This document shows positions 59,106 to 64,000 of a stretch of DNA of 64,000 bases, in pieces (position 1 is the first letter of the stretch; every line of letters starts with the position of its first letter). Source of the DNA: Euglena gracilis (lineage: Eukaryota > Euglenida > Euglenophyceae > Euglenales); the NCBI GenBank assembly GCA_039621445.1, contig CP154954.1, forward strand, positions 35,325,703-35,389,702, given 5' to 3'. The notes beneath the pieces are model-generated. The model had not been told where the DNA came from, did not search any database, and was given only the letters and a program-made list of their open reading frames with translations. A program made the position numbers and the translations under genes.

Positions 59106-60540
59106 TTTTTACAATGATATCGTACAAAGATTGCGTAATGGTGAATTGATTGAGAATTACACCTTATCGCCTTTAAGATGCATTTTTAGGAATGATACCG
59201 GATACAAGTACTGCATACCCTGTGACTTGGTTGATGACGTACTTTTGTGTTATCACAACCAAGGTCACCCTGGGGCCCCCAAACTTCTTTCTTTGGTGGG
59301 TCGCAGGTACTGTACAACCCTCACCGAAAAAGAATTGTACAAGCGCTGTTTACAAATTTCACAACGGTGCCAAATTTGCCAAGCTGTGAAACCGCGCAGA
59401 GGTACCCCCCCTGGTACGATGGATTTCTTCCCCGTACCAAATGACATTTTTACGTCCCTCTGCATGGATTTTCTGGAACTTGAACCTTGCAAAGGAACAG
59501 ATGACAAAATTTATGACTACATTCTAGTTGTCGTCTGTCGGCTGAGTGGGTACATTGTAGCCATTCCATGCCAGAAAGCAGGGTTGACAGCACAAGTTTT
59601 GGCACAAATGTTTTTAGAAAAATGCATTTGCCTCATGGGTTTACCGAATGAAATCGTGAGTGATCAAGATCATTTGATTTCTTCTCGATTTTTTACAACT
59701 CTTTGCGGTTTACTCGGAATTGAGCAGCATTTTTCTATAATTTACCGACCAAAAGGTAATGGTCGCGCGGAAGCGGCAGTGAAAGCTGTAGTCAATATGC
59801 TACGACTTTCACTGGCCGAATCGCACAATGCCTGGTTACAAATCTTACCCTGGTGTTTATTTTATATCAACACTTTACCGGGGTTAATACTACAATACTC
59901 ACCGTACAAGATCGTCTTCGGACGAGACCCCCCAGCCATCGGCGACATCCCGTCAGAACGACCCGCTCGTTCTAGCGTGAGTTGCGAAACATGGTTCTCT
60001 GAAGTAGAATCATTGCGCACGGATGTGCAAAAGCGCGTAGTCGCTATACATTTACAAAAACAAAAACAATTCTTACAAGAATACAAATCACCGATATACA
60101 ACCCAGGTGACCGCGTGTGGGTTCGGAACAGTAGAACCCGCATGCAATCCACGAAGTTGGACCCCCTCTGGATCGGGCCATGTGAGATCCTCGACCGGTT
60201 GGGTACAAGTGGGCGCTACAAAGTCGCTTTACCCAACGGGGTTGAGGATGTGCACATGGATGACTTCAAACCATACTTGACTCCACCGAACGGTAAAGCA
60301 ATACCCTGTCTCTACTTCAAACCACGGTCAAAACTGCCTGAAACAGATGATTTTGTCGTCGACAAAATCCTCGACCACAAAGTGGACAGGGGTATACACT
60401 ACTGGAAAGTACGATGGAAAGGGTATGGTCCCGAAGAGGACACTTGGGAACCTGCAACTAGTTTTGTTGGTTACATCCAACAAGACTGGAAACTATGGAA
60501 CAAAAGAAACAACATTGACATTTCTGTAAACATCTTCTAA
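59026..60540 (+). CDS. Integrase with C-terminal chromodomain
   Basis: A 504-residue intact ORF. The N-terminal zinc domain has H77-x3-H81-x33-C115-x2-C118. The catalytic core has D148, D213 and E249, giving the D-D35-E spacing. Then comes a GPCEIL...RYKVALPNG segment typical of the Ty3 C-terminal DNA-binding region. Residues about 441-490 form a chromodomain (FVVDKIL...YWKVRWKGY...DTWEP) that keeps aromatic residues of the methyl-lysine cage. The enzyme inserts the element DNA into the host genome. Chromodomains of this clade guide insertion to methylated-histone heterochromatin, which fits the satellite target. It is the only long pol domain without an internal frameshift here. ATG 59026 is not a natural start; the domain follows RNase H in pol. 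Confidence 0.93.
   Translation: MPGPRRVTRSESPSPLFFREWDYSKDDFYNDIVQRLRNGELIENYTLSPLRCIFRNDTGYKYCIPCDLVDDVLLCYHNQGHPGAPKLLSLVGRRYCTTLTEKELYKRCLQISQRCQICQAVKPRRGTPPGTMDFFPVPNDIFTSLCMDFLELEPCKGTDDKIYDYILVVVCRLSGYIVAIPCQKAGLTAQVLAQMFLEKCICLMGLPNEIVSDQDHLISSRFFTTLCGLLGIEQHFSIIYRPKGNGRAEAAVKAVVNMLRLSLAESHNAWLQILPWCLFYINTLPGLILQYSPYKIVFGRDPPAIGDIPSERPARSSVSCETWFSEVESLRTDVQKRVVAIHLQKQKQFLQEYKSPIYNPGDRVWVRNSRTRMQSTKLDPLWIGPCEILDRLGTSGRYKVALPNGVEDVHMDDFKPYLTPPNGKAIPCLYFKPRSKLPETDDFVVDKILDHKVDRGIHYWKVRWKGYGPEEDTWEPATSFVGYIQQDWKLWNKRNNIDISVNIF
60349..60369 (+). other. 21-nt palindrome at the start of the chromodomain
   Basis: GATTTTGTCG (60349-60358), one T, then CGACAAAATC (60360-60369): a perfect 10-bp inverted repeat in the codons for DFVVDKI. 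Comparable perfect palindromes in pol are at 58112-58127 (16 bp, no spacer) and 58084-58099 (6-bp stem, CGTC loop). Confidence 0.75.
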
Positions 60541-60860
60541 GGGATAATGTACAAATGTCCAAGATTTTGTCCATAGCCTGGACTTTTGACAAAATGTATA
60601 ATGGGCGGATGCCAAAATGTATAATGGGCGGATGCCAAACCATTTTGTCCCTAGCGAAGGACTTTTCGCTAAAGGACTACGGTCCTATACAAAGTACTTT
60701 TACACTTGGAGCTACAATTTTGATTTTACAATTATTGCAAACATACAATTATTTCTGTGTTTCTGTACACTTGGTTGCATGCGTACAATGTTACCGTACA
60801 ATGCCTTATTTCTTTGTTTCCCCACAGCTCAGTACTTGCTACTATCTGCTCTTTTTCAAG
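60541..60860 (+). other. Spacer between integrase and gene B
   Basis: It has no gene and no match to the 5' LTR. It holds an exact tandem duplication of a 23-bp unit (60591-60613 and 60614-60636). Two hairpins follow: TAGCGAA-GGACTT-TTCGCTA (60652-60671) and AGGAC-TACG-GTCCT (60673-60686). A pyrimidine-rich stretch ending CCCCACAG (AG at 60826-60827) looks like a 3' splice site 34 bp before the first ATG of gene B. Confidence 0.55.
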
Positions 60861-63458
60861 ATGGATGCTGGAGGAAGGGGACCTGGTCCCCCATCCTCCC
60901 AACCGTATGTTCCCCCTGGACAACCTCCTACGGGAGGACCCCCTCACCCACAACCTCCTTCGGGAGGACGAGGACTTGCACTCCCTCGTGGAGAGCAAGT
61001 CCCCGGTCGGCATGTACAAGCTGCTTCGGCAGCAAGGCCCGTAGTGGCAACCCCTCCGTTACAAGCTGCTCCGGCAGCAAGACCCGTAGTGGCAAATCTC
61101 CCTGTGACTCAACATGCGGTTCCGCATGTTACCCCAGAACAAACTACACTTGGTGGCTTACAATCTCAACCTATGATTCCACAACAAACGGAATCTGCCT
61201 ATGAACAGTTTGCGGTGCCGCAACCGCGGCCCCCAAGGAGATACGATATGGCCAGTAGCAGTACCCAACGCGCTGCTTTTGCGGCTGCAGAGCAACAATA
61301 TATACAATCGGAACAACGACAATGGGCTGAACAACTACGTAGTCACTATTACCCCGCACAACCGCCACAAGGGCAGTATGCCACACAACCTCCACAAGGG
61401 CAGTATGCCACACAACCCCCACAAAGGCAGTATGCCGCTCCCGTGATGCCTCGGTTCCCCAAGTACATGGGTGAACTGACAACGGCTTCAACAGATACAA
61501 TTCGGAACGCTCTGCGCATGTGCGCAGAGGACAGACCGGATCCCTTCATCCGAGTGATGTGGGATTCCTACTGCCGACAATTGCTTGCAATCGCCAACAA
61601 ACCTATCGCCACCTGGGACATGTGGTCCCAGAGTACGATAGCTGGCAGAATTTTCTTCCAACCCGGAGAATCCGGATTTCCAGACAATGTAACCCTCAGG
61701 GACCTGGGAGTCCTGGTCCCGCCTGTGCTCCGCGGAGTGCACCCAGTGGGTGCTTACGCGGAACACATGCGCCGCTATACTCCAGAACTCACAGAAAGTG
61801 AGATGGGTGACGTACAAATACAAGAACCAATATATTTACCACAACAACGTTTTTCTTCTCCCCCACGCATGCCGCCTGCCCGGAACTGGGAGGCTGGCAC
61901 ACAATCACAATACGCTATGGAGGCCGAAGAGCCATACGACGAACAATATACCGACGAAATGGCCGAAATGGCCGAAAGTGACGAGTATACAACGGCAGAA
62001 CCAGAGCCGGAGTATACCATGGAAACCGACGAACCACCTCAACCGGCCCCTCCACCATCACAACTCGTACAAACTCAACCATCGGTACAATCTCAACCGC
62101 AACCACCGTCAACCTCCGCCGTACCGCTGCCGGAACCGACAGCGATACGGGTTGTCGGAGAAAACCCCCTGCGTCCCGTAGTGGACAATATTCACTATGA
62201 ACGAGTACCACAATCTGCTGATTTCGCTTACACATCCAAAGGAGAACAATATCTTCCCCTTGACAAAATTTACGAACTTGGATCCCATTTGGGAGCCATC
62301 AATGTGAAAGGAGTGATAATGGATGGCATTGGTCCAAATTCCAAAATTTTGGGTATACCCACCTGGGCACTACCTGAAGTTTTGCGTGTGAATGCACCAC
62401 CACATCCACCTGGTCCAATGGAACAACTCGCTTCGGCGACGAATCTTGTGCCGCCAGTAGCTCAACCTACTTCGGCACCACAAACAAAACCGGTACAAGC
62501 AGTTTCGACTGCACAATCAACATCTACACCACCTGCCGCATCAGCAGCAGGTTCAAACCAACCTACACCTATACAAAGAACAGGACCCCCAGCTCAAGCC
62601 GCGCAGTCGGCACGTGCAAAAGCACCCGCACAATCTACAATTCCTGTTCGAGCACCTCCTGTCACAACCCCTTCACAACCGGCTTCGGCTGGACAGACAC
62701 AACCACCTGTTGAACCGGGACAACCTTTCTCGGGTCAACCTCGGTTTCAGTCGCCAGCACAGCACGCTACTTACAAGGAAGCTCTACAACATTTAACAGC
62801 TCCAGCTAAACCCTACAACGTTGACGCACGCAAACGTCCGCGTGGACCGGAGTTTGCGACACCTCCACAAACACGTCCAACGCCCGACACACAACGTCGT
62901 CGTTTGGACGACAACCCACAAAGCGCGGACGCGCAACGAGATCGTCAGGACAACGATGACCTGCCGATCCCGTCCAACGTACAACGATCTTTACAAGAAA
63001 TCTATCATCTAATGCGTCCAGACAAGCCCTTCGACGACATCGCTGGACATTACACCGCTGGTGTAACTGTTACAATGTGGAGAAAAACACGAGCATACCG
63101 AAAAGACGGTGCATACCGTTGGAACGAACAAGAGCGCGAAGCCGCAAAAGGACAGAAAGGCCAGAAAGGCAAAGGAAAGAGCGAAGGCTCACCTGGTTAC
63201 GACTTGGACGTACAATTTATGATTGACCATCTGTTCTGGATTTCAGACGGATGTGATACAATTATGCACGAGTACTACGAGGGACAACACCCTGGGTTGT
63301 TGCTCCCGAAGTACATCACAACATGGTTAAACTCTACAAGGAAAAAGCTCGTGGCTTTTTCTTCGACGGTACAATTTCCTGTTACGAAAGCCAGGATGGC
63401 ATCGACAAATTGCCGGGTTTCTGGCAACTACTTTTCTGGCTTGGATTCCATTGCCTGA
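60861..63458 (+). CDS. Gene B, main frame: longer homologue of gene A (unrecognised family)
   Basis: ATG 60861 begins a frame of 865 residues; the frame is open from 60555, but the upstream part looks non-coding. The N-terminal 650 residues are Pro/Gln/Ala-rich with short repeats: a QAAxAARPVVA pair near 61016-61100 and three QPPQGQYAT copies (27 bp each, about 61357-61440). There is one more ordered stretch near 61445-61800 (MPRFPKYMGEL...). From about 62770 it matches gene A: a YKEALQHLT stretch, the KRPRGPE block, a QKGQKGKGK tract and YDLDVQFMIDHLFW. The frame then departs from gene A, while another frame continues the homology from about 63260-63330. I infer a one-base shift there. The gene lies 320 bp downstream of the integrase on the same strand, so it may be an extra ORF of the element or a host gene. 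The function is unknown. Confidence 0.7.
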   Translation: MDAGGRGPGPPSSQPYVPPGQPPTGGPPHPQPPSGGRGLALPRGEQVPGRHVQAASAARPVVATPPLQAAPAARPVVANLPVTQHAVPHVTPEQTTLGGLQSQPMIPQQTESAYEQFAVPQPRPPRRYDMASSSTQRAAFAAAEQQYIQSEQRQWAEQLRSHYYPAQPPQGQYATQPPQGQYATQPPQRQYAAPVMPRFPKYMGELTTASTDTIRNALRMCAEDRPDPFIRVMWDSYCRQLLAIANKPIATWDMWSQSTIAGRIFFQPGESGFPDNVTLRDLGVLVPPVLRGVHPVGAYAEHMRRYTPELTESEMGDVQIQEPIYLPQQRFSSPPRMPPARNWEAGTQSQYAMEAEEPYDEQYTDEMAEMAESDEYTTAEPEPEYTMETDEPPQPAPPPSQLVQTQPSVQSQPQPPSTSAVPLPEPTAIRVVGENPLRPVVDNIHYERVPQSADFAYTSKGEQYLPLDKIYELGSHLGAINVKGVIMDGIGPNSKILGIPTWALPEVLRVNAPPHPPGPMEQLASATNLVPPVAQPTSAPQTKPVQAVSTAQSTSTPPAASAAGSNQPTPIQRTGPPAQAAQSARAKAPAQSTIPVRAPPVTTPSQPASAGQTQPPVEPGQPFSGQPRFQSPAQHATYKEALQHLTAPAKPYNVDARKRPRGPEFATPPQTRPTPDTQRRRLDDNPQSADAQRDRQDNDDLPIPSNVQRSLQEIYHLMRPDKPFDDIAGHYTAGVTVTMWRKTRAYRKDGAYRWNEQEREAAKGQKGQKGKGKSEGSPGYDLDVQFMIDHLFWISDGCDTIMHEYYEGQHPGLLLPKYITTWLNSTRKKLVAFSSTVQFPVTKARMASTNCRVSGNYFSGLDSIA
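61510..61529 (+). other. 9-bp near-palindrome in gene B
   Basis: CTCTGCGCA (61510-61518), TG, then TGCGCAGAG (61521-61529): nine perfect pairs around a 2-nt centre, within coding sequence. Nearby C(TNCG)G hairpins are GCTGC-TTCG-GCAGC (61020-61033) and GCTGC-TCCG-GCAGC (61065-61078). Confidence 0.75.
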
Positions 63459-64000
63459 ACTTCGGTTCATTTGCAATGCCGGCCAGCAAAGCGCACTACT
63501 TGCCACATCCAAAGCTACAATACGGATGGGAATCATCCCTTGACGCACTGAAGACAATGTTCGACAATATCCGAGAAATCGGACCACAAGGCATACAATG
63601 GGAAGTATTCCCACTTCCAAAGGACATACAATTGGTCACACACGAAATGTTCTGTTACAATTACCAAATTTTCCTCAACGAACACTACGGCCCACACTTC
63701 CAAGTGGTCGGAATCGACCTGACATACCCACAAAAATTCGTGCTTTGGTGCACCCACTGCCACCACAAGTTCCCCGTGGACTTCTGGGGCTTTGGCGTGC
63801 GCGGTCGGACAACCGACCGCCCAAATGCACAAAGGGCGCAGCCCCACCAACGCGAATGGGCGGAGGCCCAACAACAACGAAGACTACTCGGACACATCTG
63901 CCACAATCCCCTCGAAGTCAGGGAAATCGGATACGCCAGACGAAACCACCGACAAATGCTTCTGCATATGCAGACCTTCCAATGGAGAGCATGGGTGTCC
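63257..64000 (+). CDS. Gene B, downstream frame: conserved C-x2-C / H-x-C domain (runs off the window)
   Basis: Open from 63257 to the window end. It carries blocks shared with gene A in the same order: PGFWQLLFWLGFHCLNFG (about 63413), GIQWEVFPLP (about 63595), DLTYPQKFVLWC, VDFWGFGVRG, and an end block like QWRAWV. The cysteine pair is at 63749 and 63758. The H-x-C is at 63893-63901, so the C-x2-C-x44-H-x-C layout of gene A is kept with a longer spacer. Conservation of this domain between two divergent copies, despite frameshifts in both genes, suggests past selection on the protein. Homology with gene A predicts a second cysteine-rich ORF just beyond the window. Confidence 0.75.

Larger units (their letters stand above)
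49318..60540 (+). mobile_element. Ty3/gypsy-type chromodomain retrotransposon (5' LTR to integrase; 3' LTR not seen)
   Basis: The order is 5' LTR, tRNA-iMet-like primer site, gag-like coiled-coil ORF, capsid, CCHC knuckle, protease, reverse transcriptase, RNase H, integrase, chromodomain. Integrase downstream of RT/RNase H and a C-terminal chromodomain are the hallmarks of Ty3/gypsy chromoviruses. The element starts inside a satellite unit. Gag and pol are broken by at least six one-base shifts, so this copy is inactive as written, unless the shifts are consensus errors. No sequence resembling the 5' LTR follows the integrase within the window. The right end is therefore uncertain and may lie beyond 64 kb, with gene B inside the element. 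The end given here is the integrase stop. Confidence 0.88.

Noticed and set aside
60541-60860. 3' LTR directly after the integrase
   Set aside because: No resemblance to 49318-49748 and no polypurine tract followed by TGTGTACC.

Overview
This is eukaryotic nuclear DNA dominated by repeats. It holds a roughly 45 kb satellite array of 213-bp units, a chromodomain-bearing Ty3/gypsy-type LTR retrotransposon, and two copies of an unrecognised, low-complexity, cysteine-rich protein family. I see no prokaryotic gene order, rRNA, tRNA or CRISPR. Coding composition (KG and GKGGK tracts, proline-rich linkers) and a Ty3 element with an initiator-Met type primer site suggest a protist or alga. An alveolate such as a dinoflagellate is possible, but that is a guess and not shown by the sequence.

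Layout. (1) 1-3861, plus strand: the 3' part of 'gene A', an unrecognised protein family, split over three frames by what look like two one-base shifts (near 250 and near 2640). (2) 3861-32163: about 133 tandem satellite units in one orientation. (3) 32164-49317: about 80 units in the opposite orientation, joined to the first arm at a near-perfect palindrome with an 8-nt centre. (4) 49318-60540: a 5' LTR (TG...CA, 431 bp) abutting the satellite, a tRNA-iMet-like primer-binding site, a very long coiled-coil gag-like ORF, a capsid ORF, a frameshifted CCHC knuckle, protease (DTG), reverse transcriptase (YIDD), RNase H, and an integrase (HHCC, D-D35-E) ending in a chromodomain. Many one-base frameshifts break gag and pol. 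(5) 60541-60860: a short spacer. (6) 60861-64000: 'gene B', a longer homologue of gene A that runs off the window.

How the parts may fit together. No 3' LTR is visible between the integrase and gene B, and the 5' LTR starts inside a satellite unit. The simplest reading is that the retrotransposon inserted into the satellite array and that gene B is either an extra 3' ORF of the element or a host gene lying before an unseen 3' LTR. Gene A would then be the 3' end of a relative, cut by the satellite exactly at its stop codon. Chromodomain integrases of this clade are known to favour heterochromatin, which fits a satellite target.

The least expected signal is at small scale. The non-satellite sequence is packed with short perfect hairpins (stems 4-10 bp, loops 1-8 nt), including many canonical C(TNCG)G tetraloops in the LTR, gag and gene B, and A-rich-loop hairpins in gene A. 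The satellite, element and genes may therefore share a mutational or structural bias that I cannot assign to any described system.
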